A DNA stretch of 64,000 bases, taken from Semisulcospira habei. Lineage: Eukaryota; Mollusca; Gastropoda; Semisulcospiridae. Location: NCBI GenBank assembly GCA_036245525.1, contig BTPG01000005.1, positions 117,410,119 to 117,474,118 of the forward strand, read 5' to 3'. Positions 1 through 11,619 of this stretch are shown here, in pieces (position 1 is the first letter of the stretch; each line of letters opens with the position of its first letter). Under the pieces are notes generated by a model that searched no databases, was not told where the DNA came from, and saw only the letters and a program-made list of their open reading frames with translations. The translations under genes and the position numbers were made by a program.

Positions 1-1423
1 GTGGTGGTGGTGGTTTAGGCAAGAATGTGTTTAAATCAGATCCCGATTTTAGCGGCTAAATTGTTTATATCACCACACAAAATTTAAAATAAATTATGCC
101 CAAGAGTGATGATTACCCCTTATGTTTTCTTAAAATATGCATAGTTCAAACGTTATGTGCAAAACAGAGGCAAGAGAATGTCACATGTGCCACTCTGGCC
201 TTGTGCAAAATTAATACAGCTGCAACACCATCTTCACCTTCTACCCCCACCACCCAGTCCCCACTTGAGTTCTTGGCAGTCTACAGGTGAACTGCCCACA
301 ATCTGCATGAACCATAGATTGTCATTTGCCTCTGTAAAGTGCAGGGGCTTCTAGGAGCTTGATGTTCTACTGGCCCTCTGTTATGGCGGTTGATTATGAT
401 ACTTGATTACCTGCTGTGTATAGGTGTAGGGCCTGGATTGCATGCCCAGGATCACCGTGAATCCCCAGCATTGTATAGAACTGTGCCATTCAGAATCATG
501 AGGGCAACTTGGTTCTTAGAACATGGTTGTAGGAATGCAGGGCAGGCAGTGAGGCACTACACACTCGCTTTGTGATGCAAAGTGTGACATTACTTTTCAG
601 TTAACGTGCTGTTGTGAAACAAAGCACGTAGCCTTGGCTCTAATGCTGGCATGCATCACTAGTCAGAAAGGTACCAAGACATACAGTACACATGTTGCTC
701 ACACCGAGATCTGTACTGTAGCTACACAGAAACCAATGCAGATTTTTTACCTCGAAGCAAGAAGCAATGGAAAAAGAAATCAACCTGTCTACTTGGGGTA
801 ACTGAGCATATTGTGCAGCCAGCAAGCGACGTTGCTTTATCGTAGACGTGAACCCAGATACGGTTTCTATGTGACGACGTAAAGCGGGACTGAGGCCGAC
901 ACATTTTTAAGTGCTTGCAGAGGTTCATGTGAATGTTTTGCGAAAGGCAGGGTGAGGCATGATTGCACTACCAGCTGCTATCACACTGGTGGTCTCTTGC
1001 AACAGGCATAGAATCTCAAGAACTGCTGCACTGGAAATAAATCATGATAATGTATGCCGGCCCTTGGCTATATTTAAATTTATCTATGAATAAGCAGTAC
1101 GGGTTTGGGCTACCTCTGCGTATTGTGCGTCACAGGACGAATATTTTAGGTGCAATCTGGGTGGTCTAATATTTGAGGACATGGCATTTTCAGGTGGTGG
1201 TTGAATATTTAAGGTCTTTTTCTTCTCTTTTTTTTTTTTTTTTTTTGGGGGGGGGGGGGGGGGTGGGGGGGTGGGGTGTGTGTAAATGCGTGCAAAATGG
1301 GCTGCGGTCAAATATTTGGAGGAGTGGAACATTTTGGGGTAATTATGGTACCAGTAGCGCAATGTTCAAGGAGATTAATATCCAACCATGTGTGGGGTTC
1401 ACCGTTTTCACAATTATACTCAC
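1..1423. other. NASP intron sequence, no gene seen
   Basis: This stretch lies downstream of the last NASP exon visible in the window (minus strand), so it is probably intron. I see no exon with good splice sites and no recognisable protein. The only landmark is an uninterrupted T run followed by a G run near 1,228-1,275. Confidence 0.5.
1228..1275. repeat. poly-T / poly-G low-complexity tract
   Basis: A long T run passes directly into a long G run with a few interruptions. It creates false Phe/Gly-rich reading frames on both strands. It is a simple-sequence tract with no coding signal. Confidence 0.9.
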
Positions 1424-1620
1424 TCCATCTTTATTTTCCTCATCCCCTCCTTCCTCCTCACCCTCCGCAGCTTCTTCCCCTTCTGCTGTCTCTCCATCCT
1501 CTTCTGCATCTTCCCCCTCCTCCTCTTCACCTTCAGCCTCTCCATCTTCCCCTTCCTTTTCTTCTCCAACTTCCCCTTCCTTTTCTTTCTCCTGGTCAGC
1601 CTCACCCGCGCTGCTCTTTA
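1424..1620 (-). CDS. NASP: NASP exon 6 (acidic segment)
   Basis: This 197-bp exon is open throughout and encodes an almost pure Glu/Asp/Gly/Ala stretch. The acceptor is a cag at 1,621-1,623 and the donor is GTGAGT just below 1,424. It takes a phase 1 junction from the exon at 3,382-4,314, leaving 65 full codons, and exits in phase 0. NASP proteins carry a long acidic insertion inside their TPR array that binds histones, and this exon continues it. The remaining TPR exons and the C-terminus must lie beyond the left edge. The gene assignment rests on the phase-linked exon chain and on the conserved motifs in the upstream exons. Confidence 0.82.
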
Positions 1621-3381
1621 CTGCACATGACAAAGTCAGTTAATTAGAAAGTCACGAAATAATAATACAACATATTACATTATGTTCCTCAATGATTCAA
1701 AGTTTGAGTCATTATAGCACATGCATATGTAATATTCTGTATCATTATTTTGAATCGAAGTGTTGCCACAAGCTTAACCCAACAAGCAAGCGAAACAAAC
1801 GTGCAGTTACTCCATACACTGAACATAAACGCAGTACATTCATGTGCTGCTCAAGCAAGCGAGCTGTTGAACTTTGGATTGTTTGTATTTGAAATTTTGA
1901 CAAAGTGGGCAAAGAGCAGGAATACCCTGAAAAAGAACCCTCAAATGGTCTGCCCGCATTTTATCACTGAACCACAGAATGCAGAGTGCTAAGAACTCAA
2001 AAGTACTAAAACATTACAATTTTTAGGCTAAAGCAATTGCATAAATTGTCCTGTCTCAGGATGTTGGTACATAACTTGTCCTAATTCAGACCTTAGTTTC
2101 TCATCTGGCCAAAGGGAACAGTCTTCCAGATACAAAACAAAGTAACACTGAATAATAAATCTCAAACTTTCGTCTTTTCTTTTCCCTCCAAAATGCGTGT
2201 GTGTATGTTTTTAAATTCTGCAGATTGCATCATCTTTTTTAAACCAATTCTACAAGTGTGAATTAGCCCATTACATAAACATGACAGAAAAATTAATCTT
2301 AGCCTGCCTTAACTCCTTGCCCACTAAGTAACTTTTATGTATTATGTACTGTGCCACCAAGCAATTCTGAGTTCATTTTGCGTGTGCATGCCAGTACCGG
2401 CCTGTCACAACACATTCAGCACTAAAAACAGCCAAGCACACCCACTGCAAGTGAACCTTAGCTTGGCAGATCTTTCCGCCTATAGTGGCTACAGGAAGTT
2501 GTCTTGTGGCAGCTGAAGGCAACGAGCTAAGAAATTTGTAATTTGTGATTTCTAGCTGCATCTGAATTGAAAGAACAGAAATGGCAAGGCCCTCATGATC
2601 TATGTGAATTGCAAGCAACTATTTGCAAGGATCATGTTTATTGTGGTTCATGCATTTTATAGATTCATAATGGTATTCAATGCAGACTTCATCTGCCACA
2701 GATTTATGACGGATAACTCAGCACAGACTCACTTTTTTGCCATCATATGAGCACCATTTTTTTTTAAAGGGGTTTTAGAGTGACCTGCTCCAAGCAAAAA
2801 AAAAAAAAGGTTTAGTAGTCCACAAATGTGTCAATATTTCTGCACAAAAGGGCAAACTGTTTCATTGGTAAGGTTGAATGTTGCAAAAGAGACTTTTCTG
2901 CTTTTCTGGAGTTCCTCACCTTTGTATGCAGGCGCGTTCCCCCACTGCTCACAAAGAGCAATTGATACTCTTTTAATCACATGGATTGTGAAGTGAGGCA
3001 AAAACATCTTAGCTGAGCCAAAACATGGAGAACCTGTTGTATCTGTTACTTTAAGCACTGAAAGCCTGTCCTGGAGCAGGTCACTTCATGAAGTGGGAAC
3101 ACAAAGTGTAAAATAAAGGTTAGGATTAAAACAAAAAAAGAGAATTGTTACAAATAAGAAAAATTGGCTGATTTTCACAGAAACTAAGCATGCATAAAAT
3201 TCTTAAAAAAATTAAGTGCAGCACAAAAAAAGTATTTGAAAAAAATTGTGCAGTTTCAATCAGGAAAAAATGTAACACTAAGTTCTAAAAAATTTTAGAA
3301 GTCATCAAAACATTGAAAATACAAATCTGAAAGTGAAATTAGCCAACATTGTAAACATTTGTTGAAGAGAAAACTTGTCAC
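1621..3381. other. NASP intron 5, no gene seen
   Basis: The sequence is AT-rich with homopolymer runs (T near 2,758, A near 2,797). I find no spliced exon, RNA gene or recognisable transposon. Short open frames here lack any family resemblance. Confidence 0.55.
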
Positions 3382-4314
3382 CCTTTGCATCTGCCTTCTT
3401 CTCATCTTTATCATCCTGCACATCCATCTTTTCGTCTTCCACTCCATCTTTTTCATCAGTTGCACTCTTTTTCTCGCCATCAGCAGTTTCTTGCAGATCT
3501 TTTGAAGCTGATTTCGTCTTCTCTCCATTTTCATTTTCTTTCAGCTCTTTTTCATCTTCAGTTGTCTTCTCTGTGGTATCCTGTAGATCTTTTGAATCTG
3601 ATTTTGTCTTCTCTCCATTTCCATTTTCTTTCAGCTCTTTTTCATCTTCAGTTTCTGTAGTATCTTGTAGATCCTTTGAAGCTGATTTGGTCTTCTCTCC
3701 ATTTCCATTTTCTTTGAGCTCTTTTTCATCTTCAAATGTCTTCTCTGTGGTATCTTTCTTTTCATTTTTATCTTCATCTTCCTTCTTACATTCTTCTGAT
3801 GCATCACCATTTGATTTTTCAGGAGTTATATTTTCCTTTTCAGCCTGTGCTTCATCTTTCATTTCTTTCTCTTCTGTAGTTGAATCCTCCTGTTTCTTCA
3901 CTTCATTGTCCGTCTTCTTTCCACCCTCGGTTTTCATCTGGACATCCCCATTTTCCTTTGGAGCATGGCCATTAATGTCATTTGTTTTGCCTGTTGAGTC
4001 CACAAACTCGCCCTTTCCTGCTCCAGCCTTTTCAATGTCTGTGATCACCATGTCTTCAGTATCTTTCTTGATGTCTGCTTCATTGATGGAATTACCATTT
4101 GATGTTTCAATTTTCTCTGACTTGTTTTCAGACTTTACTTCAGTGCTTTCACTCTCTGCCTTCTCTGTTTCCACATCCATGGGCTCAGCATCTTCACTGA
4201 CTTTAGGTGCTGACTCTTTGACAGCAATTTCTCTGGAGTCTTGACCATTTACCTTCTTTTCATCTTCTGCCATTGCGTCATAAACTTGATCTCGCAGCTT
4301 ATCTCTTGCATCCT
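3382..4314 (-). CDS. NASP: NASP exon 5 (large acidic, repetitive exon)
   Basis: This 933-bp exon (2 + 930 + 1 nt) is fully open. It begins with a segment reading EDARDKLRDQVYDAM across the junction, which matches the conserved EEAREELREQVYDAM-type block of animal NASP proteins. It then becomes very rich in Lys, Glu, Asp, Ser and Thr. The C-terminal part holds about three tandem copies of a roughly 28-residue unit (core ELKENGNGEKTKSASKDLQ). The acceptor is ...TGTAG just above 4,314 and the donor is G|GTGACA below 3,382; intron phases fit both neighbours. NASP is a nuclear chaperone for H3-H4 and linker histone H1, and the acidic region is the histone-contact insertion. An antisense Ser/Phe-rich frame over the same bases is only a shadow. 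Confidence 0.93.
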
Positions 4315-4324
4315 CTACATGCCA

Positions 4325-4974
4325 GGACAGAAGATGAACAATGTAACTGAGTGGTAAATACAGACAAACAATCTACCTATGACACTGGCAAGGGAAAAGC
4401 AATCAGACTGCTTAGAATGAAGATGAGCCAAAAGAACCTATTATAGTAATAAGAATGGCAAAGCCAACATGGCTTACACACATGACCACTCTGCATAATT
4501 TATCTAACCTTCTGGTCACTCATTTTAACAAGTGGCCAAGTGTCTTGACATAAATACCGAGCTGGCTTTAAAGGGAAGACCAAATCTGCTTGCTCAACAC
4601 CAAAATGCAGAACTTCTTGTGGGGAGAGGCAGTCATATTTCTAAGAGCCTGAATTGGCCAACATATAGAGCATCCACACACACAAGGGCGGCAAAGCCCT
4701 TATGGCTGAAGTATATGACCGATCCAGATATGTGTGACCTTTATCTTTGATTCTTTCTGACATGTCAAGAGTGAGTGTTCAAGTGTTTTAACATAAGGGG
4801 TTGGCTTCTGTACCAGATACATTTGTCAACTCTCCATCACCACGTTACCTTTGTGATTGGTTGACAAAACTAGTATACACAGAAAGATCTTGCCATCAGC
4901 AAACTTTATGACAAATTTGATTGAAAAGTTTCCAAAAACTTTGATTAAAAACTAGAATTCTAACAAAACTTGGA
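4325..4974. repeat. interspersed repeat, copy 1
   Basis: This stretch is closely similar to 6,541-6,799 followed by 28,001-28,410. Both copies start with ggacagaagatgaacaatg and share the landmark ccgatccagatatgtgtgac. The repeat starts about 10 bp from the splice acceptor of NASP exon 5. More degenerate relatives occur near 30.2-30.9, 42.3-42.7 and 43.9-44.2 kb. It has no convincing ORF and its class is unknown. Confidence 0.8.
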
Positions 4975-6540
4975 CATCTGTCATCAAAACATACAGGAAA
5001 CTGAGAGAAACATACCAATACCTACATATAGTACAAGATTCAGCCCACGCAAAACACGTCTTTAAAGCCCTAATAAGGGATGAAACAACCAGATACGTCA
5101 GAACCAACAGCAACACAGATCTGCGGAAACAGATTCATCTATTTCACAATAAAATGAAAGACTGGATACAAACAAACTGAACTTACGCAAGAAACTGACA
5201 GTGCTTGCGAAAGACAGAGCAGCTCTTAGCAGAAAGGCCTAAGGCAATACGGAGACACCTCTTGTTATGTTACCCCATACTACCCCAGTGTCGAGCACCT
5301 ACATAGGAAAATTTGAACACAATGGCATCACATGACAAGAGACACGGAATGCAAAACACTCTTCCCCACTCCACCGCTCATTGCCTATAAACATCATTAA
5401 AAACGTCAAGCATATTATTATATCAGCTAAATTAAATACGGAACAACCATGACTGCTATAGACACAAACAGGGGGGGCACAAGGAAACGGCGCCAGGCAC
5501 AACCCCCCCCCCCCCCCCCCCCCCCCCAAGATGAAACAGTGACGTCAACCTAGAGCAAGGAACCCCCATCTACCTACCTATGATGGGGAGGGATTCGCAC
5601 AATTCCTATTACACTCTCGGCAACAGAAAAGAACCAGCCACGCTCACGGCATGAAGCTCAAACCCCGCAGGAAACTAAACCTACCCACCCCGGTAAAGGA
5701 AACAAGAAAATATTTTTTAAAGCAAACTGCGCTCTGCAAAAAGCACATTAAAATCCATGGACACAACAGAATTTTAAATGTATACCACTACGCCCCTGGA
5801 GGAAAGAAAGCTGACATCGCCCTCAATACCCCGACACGCTTACAGAAACACTCAGACGTACGACATATACCCCGGAGAAAGGATGAAGTTAAACCCCCGC
5901 TCTCTCCCTCAGCCCGAAGGATAATGCAACAGCTAGACGGAATGGGATGAAAGCCCACCACCCTACTTCTGCAGGAAGAATATAGAACCCCAATCAAGGA
6001 TGATGCGTAACTATCATGCTCAGCTTGAACACTGCCCACCCGGCTCATCGCTCTCGGCACACTTTACCATATTACAACAGGCATCAGAACTGTTCCCCCC
6101 AAAAAAATCTGAAAACGTTATTTAAAGCCATTTCCTGGCACATAAGAAGTCAAAAGTGTTATTAACTAAGCACATGAACAGGGGCCAGGAAAATCGGAAA
6201 ATCGCCGAAAATCGGACAGTTCTGATGCCTGATTACAAGTAACGAAATATGAAAAACGGAATATGAAGGCTGCGTCATTCAACATAATCACGAAAGGAAC
6301 CTCGCACCCACCGACTTAAAGATGGCCCTCTATCAGATGCTACATCCACAACAATAGGCCGGATCCCTGACAAGTATATCGGAGCCTGTAGTTACACTAC
6401 AAATGCCGATCGAAACGCCTCCCGAGTGCTTCATAAACCTAACACATACAACAGTAGTGACCACAAATAACTCTAGATTAACAGGCGTCGGGACCAAAAC
6501 GACAGGATGCATACCTGGGTGGGACCCGTTTATTAACTTA
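4975..6540. other. degenerate intronic sequence with poly-C tract
   Basis: No intact gene is present. There is a C run near 5,504-5,527. Several short open frames (for example 5,651-5,950, basic) could be relics of a mobile element, but I cannot assign a family. Text resembling the tail of the small TIR element at 25.3-25.9 kb (aaaatcggaaaatcg) appears near 6,190. Confidence 0.4.
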
Positions 6541-6799
6541 CTGGACAGAAGATGAACAATGTAACTCTACTTATGACACTAGCAAGAGAAAAGTAATCAG
6601 ACTGCTTAGAATGAAGAAGAGCCAAAAGAACCTATTCTAGTAATAAGAATGGCAAATCCAACATGGCTTACACACATGACCACTCTGCATAATTTATCTA
6701 ACCTTCTGGTCACTCATTTTAACAAGTGGCCAAGTGTCTTGACAAATATTGAGCTGGCTTTACAGGGAAGACCAAATCTGCTTGCTCAACACCAAAATG
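6541..6799. repeat. interspersed repeat copy 2, left half (split)
   Basis: This matches copy 1 (4,325 onwards) up to its ...caaaatg. The match resumes at 28,001 with caaaatgcagaacttc. The repeat was therefore interrupted by the 21-kb nested insertion, with caaaatg duplicated on both sides. Confidence 0.88.
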
Positions 6800-7673
6800 C
6801 AGAGATGTTTACCCCCCAAAAAAAATGGAGTAATGGGCTATGCCAGAAAGAGTAATCTTGGGTAAAAAGAGTAATGCTTTCTGTCAGCACATTTGATCGT
6901 TCTCAAGCGCAATCTCACTCAACAAGTTCTTACAAAGCCTTGCAGTTTTTATTTGCACTCGAAATGAGATACAAGTGAAAAGAAAAAAAAATCACTGTGT
7001 TAATTCAGGCATGCCTACCCTCAATTTGAAGTTTCAGTATTAGCTATTTGAAATTTCAGTAATACTATTAAAATTTCAGTAATACTATTACTATTGTTAC
7101 CTATTATTTCTGCACTGTTTTTTATATTGTGCCTTTTATATTAGCACGTGCGCAAAAATAAAAATGACACACACACACACACACACACATCACTGACCAG
7201 GACACATATAGTTTGCACATCTCTGCAGGGCTTGAAATTAGCGGGGGCCCGGGGCCAAAAACCCGCAAAGTTGATTTCGGGCTCGGAAAGTTGAAAAACG
7301 AAGGGCCCGCTTGGCCCGCAAAATAATTCGTCTGCTACAGCTAGCTCTACTCGGCAGTTTCGTATTTGGGCCAAGGGAAGCAACCCACACCGGTGCCCTC
7401 ACGCACAGTAATAGTATTGTGTTCTTTTTTCTTTTCTTTTTTTTTGTTATTGTATTTTTAGTTTACTTCTGTTAACTCAAGTGCACATAAGTGTAATATG
7501 AATAGATGATTGAAAAAAAAAAAAAAAAAAAGCAAAATCTGTTTGTTTAACTTTAGTTTATCAGGAAGAGTACTGTTAAGTTTAGTTCCCTTTCATGGTT
7601 TTGTTTTGAACTTTTGTGCATTGAGGTCAGATTTTTTGTTAGGTTACTCATATTAAAAATTTAATGATGTGTA

Positions 7674-9307
7674 TTGTGCAATACTCAGTCACGCAAACAC
7701 CTTCAAAACCAAATCCTGGAATCCACCTCTTCCAAAACCCTCTACGCCACCATGAACACACTCCTAGGCACTTCTAAAGACTCTCCTCTCCCCAACACAC
7801 ACAGCAAAGAAGAACTCCCGTCTGCTTTCTCTACCTATTTTTCGGACAAAATCCAAAATCTGCGCGACACACTCGACACCCTGCCTCCTCCGCCTTGCCC
7901 TCCCGACCCCACCTTTTCCGGCACTCCCCTCTCGTCCTTCCGCACCGTCTCTCAGGATGAAGTCCTCAAGACCATAAAGTCCATGCCCTTCAAAACCTGC
8001 GAACTTGACCCCCTCCCAGCTTCTCTCTACCGTGACGGCCTTCCAAAACTTCTACCCTTCATTACCGACATCATCAACGCATCTCTAGAAAACGGCTCCG
8101 TCCCCGATATCTTCAAGTCCGCCATCGTCCGTCCTCTCCTCAAAAAACACAACCTCGACCCAAACGAACTCAAGAACTATCGCCCAGTCTCCAATCTCTC
8201 TTTCCTGTCCAAGCTTCTTGAGAAGGTTGTTCTCAACCAGCTCAACCTCCATCTCACCGACAACAACCTCCTCAGTCCATTCCAGTCTGCCTATCGCAAA
8301 CATCACAGCACTGAAACAGCCCTTCTACATATCTTAAACGAGCTGCTTCTCTCCACTGACTCTGGCAACATCTCCCTTCTTACACTACTCGATCTCTCTG
8401 CCGCCTTTGACACTATAGACCACTCTATCCTCCTCCACCGACTCCACCACTCCTTCGGCATCACTGACTCTGCTCACTCCTGGTTTCTCTCCTACCTCTC
8501 TGACAGACAGCAGTCCGTCACCATCAACGGCGTCTCTTCCAACCCGGTAACGCTCTCATGCGGAGTTCCACAGGGGTCCGTCCTGGGCCCGGTCCTTTTC
8601 ACACTCTACACCTCTCCTCTGTCCAACATCATCCAGTCTCACCGCATACACCACCACCTCTACGCTGACGACTCACAACTGCAAGACAAAGACAAACTCG
8701 ACAACACTCAGTCACTACTGACTCGCACGGCTGACTGCTACAAAGACGTGAAAAACTGGATGACAGCAAACAAGCTGAAACTGAACGATGACAAAACGGA
8801 AGCCATGCTGGTAGGCACTCGCCAAAAACTCTCCCAGCTCCCTCCCTCTCTCCACCTTCAACTCGATAGCACCCCCATCTCCCTCTCTGACTCGGCCAAG
8901 AACCTCGGCGTCATCCTCGATTCCTCTCTGTCCATGACCAACTTCGTCTCCGCCACGACCCAGGCATGCTATTTCCACCTTCGCCGCATCAGTCAGATCA
9001 GAAAATACCTCACTACCGAAGCTGCCACCAAACTTGCTGTCTCTCTCATCTTATCTCGCATCGACTATTGCAACTCTCTCCTTTCCGGTCTCCCTCAATC
9101 CACCATCTTCACTCTCCAACGCGTCCAGAACAATGCTGCCCGCCTCGTCCTCAGAAAGAAAAAATCCGACCACATCACACCCCTGCTCAAACTCCTTCAC
9201 TGGCTCCCCATCCCCCAACGCATCCAATACAAAGTTCTGTCTCTCTGCTACAAATCCCTGAACAACTGCGCTCCTGCCTATCTCTCCAACTTACTTCACC
9301 CCTACAC
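7674..9307 (+). pseudogene. CR1/L2-type LINE reverse transcriptase, 5' part, split by the Maverick
   Basis: The open frame starts inside the protein, so the LINE is 5'-truncated near 7,665. Reverse transcriptase landmarks are clear: YRPVSNLS, motif A (LSAAFDTIDHS), motif B (GVPQGSVLGP) and the catalytic YADD near 8,661. The later RYLT...SRIDYCNSLL and LHWLPIPQRI blocks are typical of CR1/L2/Rex-like LINEs. At 9,307 the frame enters the Maverick TIR and ends after about 40 meaningless residues. The correct continuation is found in the same frame at 26,717, after one copy of the 6-bp target site is discounted. C-rich codon use sets it apart from the AT-rich Maverick genes. Confidence 0.93.
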
Positions 9308-9879
9308 AGAGAGGGGGGATATGGGAGTTTTAGAGAATCTTCTTTGGCCCTCATTTTTCTATGTTATTCGCTCACAAAAACGCACACGACCTTGCCTTTC
9401 CTTTTTCTCAAATTCCTTTTATTTTTCTCTGTAATTAGATATATAAAGAAAGAACTGAATCTTCATTAACACTATGACTGAGAATTTAAGGGGTTAACTC
9501 AGTCATAGTGTTAATAATACTTCAAATCCCCCCCTCCCCCCCCCCCCCCCCCCCCCCCCCCATAGACAAAACGCCCGATCAAACCAGTGCTTGTAACCCA
9601 AAGCAATTATATATAATACATAAACACCTCATGCCTACGCTTGACTGGTTTTGAAAGACCCCCACTTCAATTCAGGTAAGATATGAATAGACCTGTTCTG
9701 AAAATAGCAATTATTCGCATTTTCTTGTCGGGACGAGATTGCCTTTTGAAACCGGGATCGAAATTTTTTGAATCAGATCGGTATGCACCGCACCTGAGTC
9801 GCTATTCATACGGGAATTTATAATTTTTTCAATTATGTGTTCACCCGTTCGATTTGCCATTAAATGCAAATGGCTAACA
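9308..9879 (+). repeat. Maverick left terminal inverted repeat (572 bp)
   Basis: This matches the reverse complement of 26,160-26,710 until ...ggctaaca, then diverges. I compared both arms by eye and saw no mismatch. The whole 21-bp length difference is explained by a C tract (34 positions including one T here, 13 in the right arm). A palindrome, attaacactatgactgag, loop, and inverse copy, lies at 9,465-9,515. Confidence 0.95.
9465..9515. repeat. 18-bp perfect hairpin inside left TIR
   Basis: Attaacactatgactgag (9,465-9,482) and its exact inverse (9,498-9,515) are separated by 15 bp. The same hairpin is in the right TIR at 26,503-26,553. Such a structure about 160 bp from a linear end could take part in end replication or transposition; that role is inference. 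Confidence 0.9.
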
Positions 9880-10210
9880 GCCAACGCCAGGGCGCCGCTA
9901 TTCAACTTAGTAAGGGAACACTCTATGAATAAACCGGCTTTGAAAAGGCTATTTGCTGAGAGGTGACAAGAAGAGTTTCGAAATTGACTTCATATTTACT
10001 CAATGGCTGGTTCCCGAAAAATCAGACGGTGGTTATACTGTTTTGATAAGAAACTAACAAGTAATATTTAACACACACACACAGACGCACAGACAAAACA
10101 CACACACAAACAAACAAACAAACAAACAAACAAACAAACAAACACACAATCAAACAGACGTACACACACACAAACAAACAGACGTACACACACACAAACA
10201 CACACACACA

Positions 10211-10246
<36 letters not shown>

Positions 10247-10902
10247 CTTACAGACACTCATGTCAGTACAATTTTATCGTAAGCATGAGCTGCCAGGTGG
10301 TGTCACGGTTGATCGCCTTTTGTGTTGCCTCACGCCGCGGCCGCATTCCATTCCTTTTCAATTCAGACACGAGCCGCATTTTGAAAAGACTCTCACCCGT
10401 CAATGGCTTTTATAGCTACACCCTTTCAAATCGCTAAGTTGTGTCAAAGTTCAACAAGGGGAACGTTATTATTTGAAAGGAGGGGGATTTGTACAAGTGG
10501 GCTTAATGTACTCATGTGGTTTCTGAGGAATTAGAAAATCAACTGGTGGTTATTACACTATACAGGCACTGAAAAAACAGCTGGATAAGAAAATACCAAG
10601 TAAAAACAATAAGTCACAACTCACTTAAAGGTTACCTTAAAGTGAGTTACAATAGGAACTTATTAACTACTTACATTAAGAACTTATTAATTACTTATCC
10701 TAATTACTTGCAAGTACTTAATAACAACTTGACTCTAGTCACGTATACTAAGTCTTTTTTACCAAGACACAAGGGCACCGGAAAACTTTTTTTTCTCAAT
10801 AATATTCTGGTGGTGCAGATGGTGCAGGCCTAAACTGTGTAAGTGACATGACATCTCTCTGTGAAGTGTATGACATTAATAAACGATTACCAAATCTGAT
10901 TT
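9880..10902. other. Maverick left non-coding zone
   Basis: This lies between the left TIR and the first gene. It contains a CA/CAAA microsatellite at about 10,072-10,252, then AT-rich sequence with direct repeats of acttattaa-type words (10,655-10,730). No credible gene was found; the open frames here are produced by the simple repeat. Confidence 0.6.
10072..10252. repeat. (CA)n/(CAAA)n microsatellite
   Basis: Runs of acacac, (caaa)n and cagacgtacacacaca alternate. The Cys/Val-rich frame on the minus strand is a by-product. Confidence 0.95.
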
Positions 10903-11589
10903 TTATTTGTTTAAAAGATTGTGTAGCTTTTCTGTGGTTTCCTGAACACCTATCTTTTTTCCTTCCGCTAAAAAACTAGCCTTCAGTTCTTCAACATTTA
11001 CGGGAGATTGACTGCGCATTTTATTCTGGATTTCAGACTTCTGTTTTTTGTAATTATTTAAATCATCCTGGACTCGTTTAAATTCCTCGTCATCAATAAA
11101 ATTATCGTTCAATGCCTTACTGATAATAAGTTTAAGACTGCTCAGCTTTGCACCCGCCAAAGTACTCAATGCTTCATGTTTTTCTAATTTCGTGTGAAAC
11201 CTCTTGTTCAAGGCCTCCAAACCAAAGCATGCTAGGCATGTAGCGACGCTTAGACCCTCAATTGCTATTCCAGCCAAACTCCCAATTCCTGTGGCGAACA
11301 AAACAATGCCCCCTACAGAACATGAAGCTGAAACTGCACCAATAGCCATAGAAGTGTTTTGAACAGAATTAAATACTGACTTATACCTCCTTTTGCACCG
11401 TGAGTACTTAGCCTCCTCACTCTCCAAATATTTCAAAGCTTCTGTAATATTATTTAATCTGAATGCATCTGCCTGTAATGTTTTATCTGAAGCAATTGGC
11501 ATATGTGGATCAGGTGCAAGTGTTGTTTTAGTCATCACATTTGTTTCAGTCGGATCAAGCGTTGGTAGTTGCGGATAGAAGTTTACCAT
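10903..11589 (-). CDS. Maverick protein, 228 aa, hydrophobic core with helical tail (unknown)
   Basis: The start ATG is preceded by AATAAAAAAAA, the A-rich box shared by most genes of this element. Residues 1-70 are polar. Residues about 80-124 form a Gly/Ala/Ile-rich hydrophobic region long enough for two membrane passes. The C-terminal 90 residues are charged and probably coiled-coil. I do not recognise the family. Its place as the outermost gene of a three-gene minus-strand block next to candidate virion genes suggests a membrane-linked structural or accessory role, which is inference only. Confidence 0.85.
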   Translation of the reverse strand: MVNFYPQLPTLDPTETNVMTKTTLAPDPHMPIASDKTLQADAFRLNNITEALKYLESEEAKYSRCKRRYKSVFNSVQNTSMAIGAVSASCSVGGIVLFATGIGSLAGIAIEGLSVATCLACFGLEALNKRFHTKLEKHEALSTLAGAKLSSLKLIISKALNDNFIDDEEFKRVQDDLNNYKKQKSEIQNKMRSQSPVNVEELKASFLAEGKKIGVQETTEKLHNLLNK

Positions 11590-11619
11590 TTTTTTTTATT
11601 GACAAATATTTTTTTTTAT

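Noticed and set aside
1173..1647. Overlapping Pro/Ser-rich plus-strand ORFs
   Set aside because: Antisense of the acidic NASP exon and the adjacent T/G homopolymers.
3375..4244. 289-codon plus-strand ORF rich in Ser and Phe
   Set aside because: Antisense shadow of NASP exon 5; Glu/Lys codons read backwards give Phe/Ser. Splice phases support only the minus strand.
7141..7200. CA-repeat-derived minus-strand ORF
   Set aside because: Microsatellite by-product inside the outer TIR element.
9308..9434. C-terminal ~40 residues of the LINE ORF as real protein
   Set aside because: They are read from the Maverick TIR; the true continuation lies at 26,717.
10022..10261. Cys/Val-rich minus-strand ORF
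   Set aside because: Produced by the (CA)n/(CAAA)n microsatellite.
10642..10833. 63-codon ORF in the Maverick left non-coding zone
   Set aside because: Low-complexity Asn/Leu/Tyr repeats with no start box or neighbours in the same operon.
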